This document shows positions 43,165 to 52,209 of a DNA stretch of 64,000 bases, piece by piece. Numbering within the stretch: position 1 is the stretch's first letter; each line of letters begins with the position of its first letter. A program made the translations under genes and the position numbers. The DNA comes from Dokdonella_A sp963775445 (GTDB lineage Bacteria > Pseudomonadota > Gammaproteobacteria > Xanthomonadales > Rhodanobacteraceae): assembly GCA_963775445.1 (NCBI GenBank), contig CAVZIT010000004.1:1426001-1490000 (forward strand). Reading direction: 5' to 3'. The notes under the pieces were generated by a model. It was not told where the DNA came from and did no database searches. It saw nothing but the letters and a program-made list of their open reading frames with translations.

Positions 43165-45237
43165 CTATTCCAGCCATGGATTGCGGAGCAGCTTGAGCTT
43201 CGACGGATCGGCGCTGGTTGCGATTGCAGCCACCTGTTGTTCGAGTTGCTGGCGCAGGGTGGCATCCAGCGGCACCTTGCTCTGATCGAGCAGGCGTCGA
43301 TAGGCCTGAATGGCATGCGCACCATCGCCGAGGCGCAGATAGGCATTGCCGAGTTCGACGCCGGTGTCGAGCTTCTGCGGCATCAGCGCGGCGACTTCCT
43401 CCAGCCGACGCGCGACCAGAGCCCAGTCGCTGCCGTTTTCCTTGTAGATGTAGTCAACCACTTTCTCGGACAGGCTGCTCGCGCGCGTTTGCGGCCGAAT
43501 CTGCCGTCCCTTCCAGATACCGACATAACCAAAGCGTGCGACCAGCGTGAGGTCCTTGAATACGTCCTTCGGATCCCAGTCCCAGCTCGGCCACGGCAGG
43601 GTGTCGGGCATCGTATAAACGAAATAGCCGTTGTAGCGGCCTTCGACATTCGTGTCATCGAGACTTTCGACGCGACGGTGGTAGTTGAGCCCGGCGGCGC
43701 GTATCTGTTCCTCGCCCATCCAGTAATCCGAGTACATCGGCAGTCCGCTGGGTGCGATCACGCGATCATGGAACGCACGGATCTCCGCAAAACGCTGACC
43801 CAGATCCAGTCCTTCGTTGCCGAAGTAACGATAGGCATTCGCACTGCCGCCGACCAGTTCGTTGTGATACTCCCACAGCCGTGGTTCGCGGATCGTCATT
43901 GCGAAGGCAAGCACGAACAGCGCGGCAACAACGGAACCGAGCAACCGTGATCGACGCGCCCACGCCTGAGCAACGGCGGCGCCGCCGAGGATCGAGACCG
44001 CCACGAGCAACGGTGTAGCGTGGCGAATGCCGCCCCAGACGCCACCGGAACCCGCCAACGCGAGCAGATGGCAGACGCAGGCGCCCAGCAGTATCCACAG
44101 CATCCAGCGCGCGGCGGGCGCCGGGCGCGCGCGCCACAACAACACGGCGCCGAACCCGATGAGCAACCACAGTGCCAGCGGCAGTTTGGAAATGATGATC
44201 GCGGGCCACGCGAACCACGGCGCCTTGCCGACATAGTGACCGCCCCAGATGAAGTGCTCGCTGATGCCGCGGCCCTCGACGCCGGTGCGCACGGTATCGG
44301 CAAGTCCCCACAGATAGGCGCGTGGAAGCAGATGCCAGCGATCTGCGAGTGCGATGCCGTTGCGCCAGCCGTCCAGGTGCAACTCGGCGAGCTTGTCCGG
44401 CATCGTGCGGTTGAAGGCATCGACGCCGTCCGGCGCCGCATGGAAGTGAAATCCGTACAGCGCCCATAACAGGGCCACCGCGATCAGTGTGACCGTGGCC
44501 AGCTTGCCGATGCGGCCGAGTACACCGGGCCAGCGCCCTTCGCGCCAGCCCAACGCACAGGCGCACAGCAGCACACCGAACACGCCGCACAGACCGGCCA
44601 GCGCGGAGTGTTTCGCGCCGAGCGCAAGTCCGATCGCGACGCCACAGCCAGCCACCCAGCGCCATTCCCAGCGGGCTGCGAGCAGGCCGGCTGCAATCAC
44701 GGCGATGATCAGGGTCAGACCCAGCGGCAGGTCGGTCATCACCACGGGCAAGTGAGCGCCTATGGTCGGTTCGATGGCGAGAAAGGCCAGTGTCCCGGCC
44801 GCCCAGACCCAGCCGCAGGCGCACCACAGCAGCAACCCGAGCGCGAGCAACAGCAGACCATTCAATGTCCACATCGCCGCGCGCGAGTACTGCTGTGCAC
44901 GCAGCGCATCGTTGTCCTTGAACATCGTTTCCTCGACCCAGGTGCGTTCCTGGGCTTTCTCATTCAAGACCTTTGCCGGCCGCAGCGTGAAGTCGTCGGG
45001 CATCGCGTGACCCACCCAGGTTTTCACCAGCGGTGGGTGCTCGGGATTGAGGTGGAAGTCGCCTGTTCGCGCGTACGCCGTCCCGGCCACGATGTGCCAG
45101 GGTTCGTCGACCGTGAGGCTGTCCAGGCGGGTGCCGATCCATGAGCGCAGCACGCACAGCGCGACCAGAAGCAGCAGCAACGAGAACCCGATGATGGGCC
45201 GGCTGCGCGGCGCAGCTGGAAAAGGGGATGCGTTCAT
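43165..45237 (-). CDS. GT-C fold membrane glycosyltransferase (family 39-like) with C-terminal TPR
   Basis: 690 residues. N-terminal membrane helix, then the first periplasmic loop with catalytic acidic pair D44-E45 (LTVDEPWHIVAGTAY) and NPEHPPLVK, as in protein O-mannosyl and lipid-linked-sugar transferases; about ten further membrane segments follow. The last 100 residues form a TPR-like tail (KLDTGVELGNAYLRLGDGAHAIQAYRRLL). It probably moves a sugar from a polyprenyl phosphate donor to protein or lipid at the periplasmic face. Its start overlaps the dipeptidase stop by 4 bp, so they are co-transcribed. Acceptor unknown. Confidence 0.8.
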   Translation of the reverse strand: MNASPFPAAPRSRPIIGFSLLLLLVALCVLRSWIGTRLDSLTVDEPWHIVAGTAYARTGDFHLNPEHPPLVKTWVGHAMPDDFTLRPAKVLNEKAQERTWVEETMFKDNDALRAQQYSRAAMWTLNGLLLLALGLLLWCACGWVWAAGTLAFLAIEPTIGAHLPVVMTDLPLGLTLIIAVIAAGLLAARWEWRWVAGCGVAIGLALGAKHSALAGLCGVFGVLLCACALGWREGRWPGVLGRIGKLATVTLIAVALLWALYGFHFHAAPDGVDAFNRTMPDKLAELHLDGWRNGIALADRWHLLPRAYLWGLADTVRTGVEGRGISEHFIWGGHYVGKAPWFAWPAIIISKLPLALWLLIGFGAVLLWRARPAPAARWMLWILLGACVCHLLALAGSGGVWGGIRHATPLLVAVSILGGAAVAQAWARRSRLLGSVVAALFVLAFAMTIREPRLWEYHNELVGGSANAYRYFGNEGLDLGQRFAEIRAFHDRVIAPSGLPMYSDYWMGEEQIRAAGLNYHRRVESLDDTNVEGRYNGYFVYTMPDTLPWPSWDWDPKDVFKDLTLVARFGYVGIWKGRQIRPQTRASSLSEKVVDYIYKENGSDWALVARRLEEVAALMPQKLDTGVELGNAYLRLGDGAHAIQAYRRLLDQSKVPLDATLRQQLEQQVAAIATSADPSKLKLLRNPWLE

Positions 45238-46511
45238 CGATGGTTCGTCTCACTGGTTCCCGGCTCTAGTACCGAATCGGAGAGCTGCGATGTTTGCCGG
45301 GAAGCATCACGCACGGCGTCGGCGACATCGAGTACGCGCAGGAAATTCTCGCCCGCTACCTTGCGCAGATCCGCATCGCTCCACCCGCGGCGGGCGAGCT
45401 CTTCGAGCAGGCTCGGGAATTTCGACACGTCTTCGAGACCGCTGATCGTGAAGTCGATACCGTCGAAATCGCTGCCGATGCCAACGTGGTCGATTCCGGC
45501 GATATCGCGCACGTGTTCGACGTGATCAGCGACATCGGCGACCGTCACCGGCGGGGCTGGGTGCGCAGTTTCCCAGGCGTCCATCAACGGCCCTGCAGTT
45601 GTGCGATCACCGCCATGATCTTTCAGTAATTGCTTCCAGTAGGTGTCGCCAGCGTCGTACCAGTCGGAATACACCTTGCGGGTGAACTCCGGTACGAAAG
45701 ACACCATGACGATGCCGCCATTGGCGCGCATTCGGCGCAGTACATCATCCGGCACGTTTCGCGACACATCGCATAGCGCCGCCGCCGACGAGTGACTGAA
45801 GATCACCGGTGCGATCGCCTGGTCGAGTACATCGCGCGCGGTATCGGCCGACGCGTGCGAGAGATCGACGAGGATTCCGTTTTCCTGCATCCAGCGCACG
45901 ACCTTGCCGCCCTGCGGCGACAGCCCACCGAATTTCATCGGTCCGGCATGCCCGTCGGCCAGTTTGCTCGGTTCTTCGTAGGCGAGGATGTCCGAACGCA
46001 GGCCTTCGGCTGCGAGGCGCTTGATGATCGCCTCATCGGTACCGAGGCGGTCGGGATCTTCCAGCGCCAGCAAAATGGCGATCTTGCCGGTCGCATGCAC
46101 GGCGCGCACATCGGCCGATGTCCTGGCCATCGCCAGACGGTCGGAATATCGCGCAGCCATGGCGCGCGTGAACGCGAAACCTTTCAGCGTGCCGGCGAGA
46201 TCGGGCTCGGAATCGAGCCAACCCGAATTGAGAAGTTGCGCTCCGACCATTCCCTGCTGCCAGCGCGGTATATCCGTCTGTCCGCTGACGTGGCCACCGA
46301 TATCGTAAGCATCGAAACCGCGCGGACAACCCTCGCGGCAGGCGTGGTAGTGAATGTGGAGATCGTTGTGGCCGTCGACCAGCGGCGTGTCCCGCAGGAT
46401 CGACGCGACGCGCATCCGGACGGGATCGACCGAGCCGCTCACCATCGTGTGGCAACCTGCCAGCGCAAGCCACATGGCGGCAAATGCCAGCGTGGACATG
46501 AATCGTTTCAT
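45234..46511 (-). CDS. membrane dipeptidase (peptidase family M19), lipoprotein
   Basis: 425 residues. Signal peptide ends in a lipobox (LALAGCHTM). Zinc-ligand motifs of renal-dipeptidase-type enzymes: VDGHNDLHIHY (first His-x-Asp), LALEDPDRLG (bridging Glu), LVDLSHAS and FSHSSAAALCDVSRNVPDD, then GIDHVGIGSDFDGI. It cleaves dipeptides, often with D-residues or dehydropeptides, in the periplasm. Start at 46511 rather than 46544 because the signal peptide starts there. Operon with the glycosyltransferase downstream and close to the small exported protein gene upstream (63 bp). Confidence 0.92.
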   Translation of the reverse strand: MKRFMSTLAFAAMWLALAGCHTMVSGSVDPVRMRVASILRDTPLVDGHNDLHIHYHACREGCPRGFDAYDIGGHVSGQTDIPRWQQGMVGAQLLNSGWLDSEPDLAGTLKGFAFTRAMAARYSDRLAMARTSADVRAVHATGKIAILLALEDPDRLGTDEAIIKRLAAEGLRSDILAYEEPSKLADGHAGPMKFGGLSPQGGKVVRWMQENGILVDLSHASADTARDVLDQAIAPVIFSHSSAAALCDVSRNVPDDVLRRMRANGGIVMVSFVPEFTRKVYSDWYDAGDTYWKQLLKDHGGDRTTAGPLMDAWETAHPAPPVTVADVADHVEHVRDIAGIDHVGIGSDFDGIDFTISGLEDVSKFPSLLEELARRGWSDADLRKVAGENFLRVLDVADAVRDASRQTSQLSDSVLEPGTSETNHR

Positions 46512-46574
46512 GGCAACGTTCCCACGCGCGATGCGCGCATGCACTCCGGGCAGCCATACGGCACGAGTCCGTTC

Positions 46575-47090
46575 CTATTGCGGATTCACGATAGTCTTGA
46601 CCAGCGATGCATCGAACTGGATCGTGCCCGCCGTCTTGGTGTCGGCTGCGTCCATGGTCAGGGTTCCAGCCAGGCGATTCGCGCTGTCCGTGCCGAGCTT
46701 GAGTGCGCTGCCGGCCACTCCACCGCTGAAACTCGCAGGTTCGATGCGCGCCGCCCAGGAGACAAGACGTGGATCGTCGTCGAGGTCGAGCCGCAGGAAA
46801 TCAATGGTCAGCAGCTCGACGCATCGGGTGTCCTCGCAAGCCTCGATGGCGGCTCTGTGGTCCGCAGCGGTGAACACGAGGCTGCGGATCGTCTTGTCGA
46901 TGTTGTAGGTGTCCGGACGGATGATGTAGTACGCATGCGTCAAGTGGATCTTGAATGGTTTGTGCGCACTCTGAATGGTCAGCGTACCGCTGGCCGTGTT
47001 GACGTCAGCGCCCTGGATCGGAGGTGGGACCATCAGCAACATGGCCGTGGCCGCGAACAGCGGAAACAATCGGATGGCCGAGATGTTCAT
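46575..47090 (-). CDS. exported protein of unknown function
   Basis: 171 residues with a signal peptide (LFPLFAATAMLLMVPPPIQG). The mature part is beta-rich (ASGTLTIQSAHKPFKIHLTHAYYI, IRSLVFTAADHRAAI) with one likely disulphide (ACEDTRCVEL). First gene of a probable operon with the M19 dipeptidase. No family recognised. Confidence 0.7.
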   Translation of the reverse strand: MNISAIRLFPLFAATAMLLMVPPPIQGADVNTASGTLTIQSAHKPFKIHLTHAYYIIRPDTYNIDKTIRSLVFTAADHRAAIEACEDTRCVELLTIDFLRLDLDDDPRLVSWAARIEPASFSGGVAGSALKLGTDSANRLAGTLTMDAADTKTAGTIQFDASLVKTIVNPQ

Positions 47091-47228
47091 GCAAGGTCCC
47101 TGTGTGGGCGCGCAGTCGCGCATTCATGTCCACGCAGTGTCGCGTGCGCAGGGGCCACGCAGTTCCAGCGGGCACCAGTCGGGCCCCGAAAGCCCGAGGC
47201 AGCCGGGTCACTCAAAAATGAAAAATGA

Positions 47229-47505
47229 TGTCAGGGACAATTTCCGAATTGCATCGAGCCGGCACAGGTGGCGCGAGCCAGTGCAGAACCGGTCAACCCG
47301 AGCACCACGGCAAGGCGACCAAATGGAATTGGTCGCCGAGCAACGAGATGGTTCCGCCGAGCAGCCAGCGACGGAAGTTGGAGTTGCGCAGCGGGTGCTC
47401 AGCGACGGTTGGATCGGCGGGGGGTGCGGGCGTGCTCATGAGAGATTCTTTCGGGAAGAAGAGCACGGAGGGCAAGAGGGGATCCGAAAATTGTCCCTGA
47501 GACCG
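47229..47505. repeat. repeat pair enclosing a captured MFS gene fragment
   Basis: GATGTCAGGGACAATTT at 47227-47243 and AAAATTGTCCCTGAGACC at 47487-47504 form an inverted pair 277 bp apart. The interior is not RAYT or miniature-element sequence but the start of a transporter gene on the minus strand. Confidence 0.65.
47250..47439 (-). pseudogene. N-terminal fragment of an MFS transporter
   Basis: From ATG 47439 the frame reads MSTPAPPADPTVAEHPLRNS, NFRRWLLGGTISLLGDQFHL and VALPW, the start of an MFS_3 (drug/siderophore exporter type) protein; after a small slip it continues VLGLTGSALARAT in another frame and then meets the repeat end. Only the first helix or so of the usual twelve remains. 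Confidence 0.6.
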
Positions 47506-47520
47506 ATTCTTGTTTTTTGA

Positions 47521-47564
47521 CTATCCGTGGGAGCCGCCCGCGCTCTCAGTACAAAGGTTCGCAT
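47521..47564 (-). pseudogene. duplicate of the first 14 codons of trmY
   Basis: Encodes MRTFVLRARAAPTD; 41 of 44 bases match the start of trmY (42285-42328) by eye. Similarity stops exactly at the ATG on one side and after codon 14 on the other. Lies beside the captured MFS fragment. Confidence 0.65.
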
Positions 47565-47579
47565 GTGTGTCCCCGACGT

Positions 47580-48155
47580 TCAGGCGTCCTTGTCACCTGC
47601 GAACCAGGACCGCACCTGCGCGCGCCAGTCCCACCCGGTCAGCCGGCTGCCGAGCTCGGTTTCGTGGCGCGCGAGATTGAGTCCGGCGAGGTAGCCGACG
47701 TAGGCGACGACGATGGCCATCCATCCGACGCGACCATGTTGCTCACTCGGCCACCACGTAATCCACGTGATCGCCTGAATGAACGTCGTGAACTGGTTGA
47801 CCAGCAGGTTGACGATGAAATCGATCGGGCCGCCGTGGAACATCTGCTCGATGCTCGAAGGGTGCACGATCGTGCTCAGCACGCCGCCGACTTCGATGAC
47901 GATTAGCGTCCACAGCGCCGCGATGCCGTAGAACCCGCCACCGAACTTCATCCATTTTGTGTGCAGCAGGCTGTCCGCGTGCGAGTCGGATTCTTTCGTC
48001 GCCCGTTTGATCTCTTTGAGATTGGAACGGATCGCCTTGTGATCTGCGTCGCGCGCGAGCTCGCCGCGGCTGTACAGCCGATAGAACAACAGCCAGCTCA
48101 AGGCGGCAACGGGCAGCCCCAGCTCGAACGTGACGCGTAGGAGATTTTGCAACAT
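47580..48155 (-). CDS. membrane protein of unknown function
   Basis: 191 residues with an N-terminal helix (VTFELGLPVAALSWLLFY), a charged loop (HKAIRSNLKEIKRATKES), then membrane segments FYGIAALWTLIVIEVGG, IVNLLVNQFTTFIQAITW and VGWMAIVVAYVGYLAGLNLA. The C-terminus is cytoplasmic (WDWRAQVRSWFAGDKDA). Start at 48155 gives a compact protein; the frame continues upstream without support. No family recognised; stands alone. Confidence 0.65.
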   Translation of the reverse strand: MLQNLLRVTFELGLPVAALSWLLFYRLYSRGELARDADHKAIRSNLKEIKRATKESDSHADSLLHTKWMKFGGGFYGIAALWTLIVIEVGGVLSTIVHPSSIEQMFHGGPIDFIVNLLVNQFTTFIQAITWITWWPSEQHGRVGWMAIVVAYVGYLAGLNLARHETELGSRLTGWDWRAQVRSWFAGDKDA

Positions 48156-48424
48156 GGACAATTCGCTGCAAGGGCGCCGAGTGCGCTTACGCGAACGAAA
48201 GCTATCACAAGCATTCGGGCACAGAAAAAAGTGTCGAAAATATGTGCCAGGCGGGATCGAGCCAATCCGCCCCCTTTCGGCTACCTTGCAGTTTTCTTTG
48301 CGCAAATAAAAAGCCGGTGGCATTCACTCCACCGACTTGTTTCACCTTGAATCAATCAACGACGCCGCTCGGTACAGGACCCGGTCGTGCGCAACATCGC
48401 GCCGTTGAGCAGATCTTCAACTCT
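48156..48424. other. intergenic with decayed repeat end
   Basis: AGAAAAAAGTGTCGAAAATATGTG near 48222 is a decayed version of the A-run plus GGTGTC repeat end. Nothing else recognised. Confidence 0.35.
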
Positions 48425-48892
48425 TCATTTCTTCGGATCGTCGCCGCCGGCCCAGGCGATGAATTTCCAGTCTTTGCCATCCTTGATCAGCACATCGGTG
48501 TAGTGGCCATTGACGGTTTCGCGCTCCTTCTTGTAGTTCTCTCGTGCCACCGTATAGCCATACTGGACCACGGCCACGTTGCCGGTGATCGTTATCGAGA
48601 TCGGAAACAGTTCCTGCTCGAGCACGGTGTTGTTTTCCGAGTCGAACCGGGCCCAGTGCTTCAGCGACGCCTGGTCGCGCGGCATCGTCATTCCGGTGTC
48701 CCAGTAGCGCAAATTCGGGTGCACCATCGTGTCGATCCAGGTCTGGTCCTTTGCGGCGGACGCCTTCCATTGCTGCTGCTCGAAGTTCCATATCTGCTGC
48801 TGCTGCGTGTTCCAGGTCTCTGCCAGAGCGGCTCCACTGAACGCACACAGCGCCAGTCCCACGGTAGCCATTGATGCGATACGTTTGATCAT
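48425..48892 (-). CDS. exported SnoaL/DUF4440-like (NTF2-fold) protein
   Basis: 155 residues with a signal peptide ending ALA. The mature part has the NTF2-like pattern: IWNFEQQQWKASAAKDQTWI, HPNLRYWDTG, ISITITGNVAVVQYGYTVA, and the terminal strand VLIKDGKDWKFIAWAGG. Such folds bind small molecules or act as enzymes; no catalytic residues can be assigned. Start at 48892 set by the signal peptide and GAGGAG upstream. Confidence 0.75.
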   Translation of the reverse strand: MIKRIASMATVGLALCAFSGAALAETWNTQQQQIWNFEQQQWKASAAKDQTWIDTMVHPNLRYWDTGMTMPRDQASLKHWARFDSENNTVLEQELFPISITITGNVAVVQYGYTVARENYKKERETVNGHYTDVLIKDGKDWKFIAWAGGDDPKK

Positions 48893-49274
48893 TGCTGACT
48901 CCTCGATTATCCGCGATTCCCTGAAGTGCGGAATTGGCACGGCTGACGCCGCGCTCCCCATTTGCAGCATACGCTGATTCGCGTGCCGCCAAAGGAAAAT
49001 TAAAAAAGTAAAAAAGGTTTCAAAAATGTCACGGACAATTCATGACAATCGGTGGGCACGACAGCGAGCGCAGAGCACGTTCTTGAAAAGTCAGACGCTT
49101 ATCACGGTTTCGGTTTCGGGCCTGGATTTCGCATCCGTTCTGGATGGAACTTGCGTCTTCCGAGGGGACTTTTATCCCCGGTAGCGACTAACAGATGTCG
49201 AAATCCAAAAACCCGACGCTGCGGCGCTGGATTCCGGCCTGCAAGGCGCGCCGCGCATGATCAGGAGGAAAGCC
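48893..49274. other. intergenic with decayed repeat end
   Basis: AAAAAAGGTTTCAAAAATGTCACGGACAATTCATGAC (49009-49045, written here only for its two halves AAAAAAGGTTTC and CACGGACAATT) is a mutated copy of the repeat end. AGGAGG at 49263 is the ribosome site of the next gene. Confidence 0.45.
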
Positions 49275-50477
49275 ATGTCTCGGATTCATGAATCTTGGGT
49301 GCTGTGGGCTGGTGGTGCGGTGCTGTCGCTGCTTGTTCCGATCAGTAGTGCACAGATTCCAGACAACGAGCGCATCCTTCGCGCGCCTCCGGCCGGCGAT
49401 GGGCCCTACCCCGAGCAAGTCCTTCACACGTTCGCGGGCGACGATGGGCAATACCCTACCGGGCGCCTGGTCACGGACAAATTCGGCAACCTTTACGGCA
49501 CGACCTACACCGACGTGTTCGAACTCACGGCAGAGGGCGTGCTGGAGGTACTGCATACATTCGTCCAGAACCTGGGAGCTCCCAACGGCCTGATGATCGA
49601 CGACAGCGGCATTCTTTACGGCACGACCACCGCTGGCGGGGCTTACCATCACGGTGCCGTGTTCCGACTCGCGCCTGACGGCAGCTACACCATCCTTCAC
49701 TCCTTTGCTGACGGCAACGATGGCGCAAGTCCCACCTCGGAACTCATCATGGACCCGGCGGGAAATCTTTACGGCACGACCAATCGCGGTGGCGCTTACA
49801 ACGCCGGTACCGTTTTCGAGGTGGAGGCGAATGGTGCCGAGACCGTCCTTTACACATTCACCGGCGGCGACGACGGCCTGAATCCCGTCGCCGGCCTGGT
49901 GATGGACGAATACGGCAATCTCTACGGCGCCACCCAAGGCGGTGCCCAGGATGCGGGCAACGTTTTCAAGCTCACGCCCCGAGGCCAGGAAACGGTGCTT
50001 CATGATTTCGACGGCGCCGACGGCCGCCTGCCTTGGGGAACGCTGATCAGGGATGACGACGGCAATCTCTACGGAACCACGCTCGAAGGGGGCGCCGGTA
50101 ACAGAGGCACTGTCTTCCTGCTCACGCCCGCAGGCCAGGAGACCGTCCTCCACAGCTTCGCCGGAGGCAGTGATGGTGCAGGGCTGCAGGATGGCGTGGT
50201 GCGCGATGCGGCCGGCAATCTATACGGAGCGACATACCTCGGAGGCGCCTTCGACAAGGGAACTGTCTTCAAGATCGAGCCGAACGGCACCGAAACCGTG
50301 CTGCACGACTTCAGCGGAGGCGACGACGGTTGGAGCCCATCGGCTCCCGTGTTCCTCGACGCGCACGGCAATCTTTACGGAACGACTGGATATGGCGGCT
50401 TCTGCCTGTCGAGCACCAACGGCTGCGGTATCGTCTTCAAGCTAAGCCGCTCGGCCAGCAACAAAGTTCACCCGTGA
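49275..50477 (+). CDS. exported NLYGTT-type repeat beta-propeller protein
   Basis: 400 residues with a signal peptide (VLWAGGAVLSLLVPISSA). Seven repeats of about 48 residues each carry GNLYGTT..GGA..GTVFKL..G.ETVLH.F, the pattern described as TIGR03803 (choice-of-anchor-free extracellular repeat). Proteins with it are secreted and fold as propellers; function unknown. Strong AGGAGG before ATG 49275 decides the start against 49257. Unlike the FG-GAP protein of this window it ends without the F-x-D-G-F tail (RSASNKVHP). Confidence 0.85.
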   Translation: MSRIHESWVLWAGGAVLSLLVPISSAQIPDNERILRAPPAGDGPYPEQVLHTFAGDDGQYPTGRLVTDKFGNLYGTTYTDVFELTAEGVLEVLHTFVQNLGAPNGLMIDDSGILYGTTTAGGAYHHGAVFRLAPDGSYTILHSFADGNDGASPTSELIMDPAGNLYGTTNRGGAYNAGTVFEVEANGAETVLYTFTGGDDGLNPVAGLVMDEYGNLYGATQGGAQDAGNVFKLTPRGQETVLHDFDGADGRLPWGTLIRDDDGNLYGTTLEGGAGNRGTVFLLTPAGQETVLHSFAGGSDGAGLQDGVVRDAAGNLYGATYLGGAFDKGTVFKIEPNGTETVLHDFSGGDDGWSPSAPVFLDAHGNLYGTTGYGGFCLSSTNGCGIVFKLSRSASNKVHP

Positions 50478-50610
50478 AACGGGGTTGAAACCCGAGGCAC
50501 TCCCGTCAGGCTCGTCCATCCTGTCTGCGGGAATCTACCGCACTCGGGATCGGCTGATATTCGCCGGGCACGCCTTGTCGCACTGCGGGTACATCGCAGC
50601 AGTGCAAAAA

Positions 50611-50703
50611 GGTGTCAGCAAAAATACGCGAGGGGGGCGCGCCGGTTTGCCGCGGCGCGCCCGATCGGCTGTCCATCAGGTCGTCAAGACTGTCCCTGAC
50701 ATC
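50611..50703. repeat. short miniature element, 93 bp, degenerate ends
   Basis: AAAAAGGTGTCAGCAAAAAT at its left and AAGACTGTCCCTGACATC at its right (50687-50702) are diverged terminal repeats. The interior holds a GC-rich palindrome (GGGGCGCGCC..GGCGCGCCC) not seen in other copies. Confidence 0.6.
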
Positions 50704-51010
50704 ATTTTCGTTCGGCGATGCGTGCAGTCATCGTCATTGTTGTGGCGTGCTGCAGACGCTGCACGGTTTCACTGCTTTGACCGTCATCGTCACCGGCACC
50801 GCGATCCAGGTGCGTGATGGAGCCGTGCGGAGCTGGCTCAGCTTTGAACGGCACCTTGGAAAGCGCCTCGGTGTAAGGCTGGAAAATGTCTTCCGGACTG
50901 GCCACCTCCGACCATTTTCCAAAGCCGCTTGTGGTGGAGCGCGTCACCTCGTTTTCGGATCCTGGAACATGAATGTCCGGATGGCGCGGGGCCTGCTCGT
51001 ATTCATGATG
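50702..51010 (-). pseudogene. possible 3' gene fragment ending in a repeat
   Basis: The minus-strand frame reads GFGKWSEVASPEDIFQPYTE, ALSKVPFKAEPAPHGSITHL and ends IAERK at a TGA adjoining the repeat at 50703. It has coding-like composition but no start of its own; upstream the frame becomes the antisense of the fecR-like gene. No family recognised. Confidence 0.3.
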
Positions 51011-51139
51011 GCTTAAGACGGCTGGGCGTAATTGTGCAGAAGTTCTCGATGCAGACGCTGCGCGGGGAGCATCGCATCGGCGTCGTGCAACGGTGTGACG
51101 GAGGCTTGGCACCTCGGCCAGGCCAAACAGGAGGGTCCG

Positions 51140-51583
51140 ATGAACCGATATCTGTGTGTGCTGGTTTTGGCGTGGGTCGCATGCTTGGCGGTGCCTGTAT
51201 TTGCCGCCGAGGATCATGCCGCACTGGTCAAGAACGTGAATGGCGACGTCAAGGTCACTCGCCAGCACGACACGTTCGAAGCGGCCAGCGGCACGACCCT
51301 GCGCGTTTCCGATCGCGTGGTCACGGCGCCCGGCGCATCGGCCGCCATCGTGTTCCGGGACGGCACTCTGCTGACCTTGGGCTCGGGAGCTGACATTCTG
51401 GTGCGTGACTACGTGTTCGAACCGAAGAATGACAAGTTCGCTTTCGAGGTCTATCTCGCCAAGGGATCGGCGATCTACGAATCCGGCAAGATCGGCAAGC
51501 TGTCCCCGCAATCGGTGAAGGTCGAGACGCCCAAGGCGACGGTCGGCGTGCGCGGTACGCGTTTTCTGATAGAAGCCAACTGA
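51140..51583 (+). CDS. exported FecR-domain protein
   Basis: 147 residues: signal peptide ending VFAA, then a single FecR domain (ALVKNVNGDVKVTRQHDTFEAASGTTLRVSDRVVT, AAIVFRDGTLLTLGSGADI, VETPKATVGVRGTRFLIE). Without a TonB-coupled sigma factor nearby it is unlikely to be a classical FecR anti-sigma regulator. It starts a three-gene cassette with an OmpA-like lipoprotein (21 bp gap) and a CHASE2/HD-GYP protein (11 bp gap). In such cassettes the FecR protein probably binds an envelope ligand sensed by the CHASE2 domain; this is inference. Confidence 0.85.
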   Translation: MNRYLCVLVLAWVACLAVPVFAAEDHAALVKNVNGDVKVTRQHDTFEAASGTTLRVSDRVVTAPGASAAIVFRDGTLLTLGSGADILVRDYVFEPKNDKFAFEVYLAKGSAIYESGKIGKLSPQSVKVETPKATVGVRGTRFLIEAN

Positions 51584-51604
51584 TCTGGTCCGACGATTTC
51601 AGTC

Positions 51605-52198
51605 ATGAACCTCCGGCTGTTCACGCTTGTGCTGCTGGCCGTCGGAGGATTGCTTTCCGGCTGTGCCACGACCCGCGTCACGTTGCTTCCTGACCACAGC
51701 GGTCACGTGGGCGCGGTGACGGTGTCCGATGCGCAGGGTCAGCAACGCATCGATCAGGCATACAACACCGTCTCCGTCGGGAAATCGTCGGCGCCGGGTG
51801 CACCCGAAGCGGTGAACCGGAAGGCCTTCGAAAAGGCCCATCGCGCACTGCTTGATGCGCAACCGACGCCGCCTCGGACCTTCATGCTGAACTTCCTGTT
51901 TGACAGCATGGAACTGACTCCGGAATCCAGGAAAATGCTGCCCGAAGTCCTGAGGGTTGTACGCGCGCGGCTTCCGACCGAGATCACCGTGTTTGGCTAC
52001 ACGGACTCGGTGGGGACCGATCAATACAATCTGGCGTTGTCGGCACAGCGCGCCGAGGCCGTGGCCGGCATGCTGAAGCAGATCGATCCGAACTTGCCGA
52101 TCACTGTGCGGTACTTCGGCGACAAGAATCCGCTGGTGCCGTCGCCGCCCGGCGTTCCCGAACCGCGAAACCGGCGGGCCGAAATCGTCATTCTCTGA
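51605..52198 (+). CDS. OmpA-family peptidoglycan-binding lipoprotein
   Basis: 197 residues. Lipobox GLLSGCATT gives a lipoprotein; the C-terminal OmpA-like domain (about 95-197) has FLFDSMELTPESRKMLPEVL, VFGYTDSVGTDQYNLALSAQRAEAV and the terminal NRRAEIVIL, with the Asp and Arg that bind diaminopimelate in TDSVGT and NRRAE. Anchors the outer membrane to peptidoglycan, or senses wall state. Middle gene of the FecR-OmpA-CHASE2 cassette. Confidence 0.9.
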   Translation: MNLRLFTLVLLAVGGLLSGCATTRVTLLPDHSGHVGAVTVSDAQGQQRIDQAYNTVSVGKSSAPGAPEAVNRKAFEKAHRALLDAQPTPPRTFMLNFLFDSMELTPESRKMLPEVLRVVRARLPTEITVFGYTDSVGTDQYNLALSAQRAEAVAGMLKQIDPNLPITVRYFGDKNPLVPSPPGVPEPRNRRAEIVIL

Positions 52199-52209
52199 CG
52201 CGGTCGGCC

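Noticed and set aside
45792..47228. 478-codon plus-strand frame
   Set aside because: Antisense to the dipeptidase and the upstream exported-protein gene, which have family motifs or a signal peptide; the plus frame has neither.
50702..51511. 270-codon minus-strand gene opposite the fecR-like gene
   Set aside because: Its 5' two thirds are antisense to the FecR protein; only the 3' third looks coding-like and is listed as a doubtful fragment.
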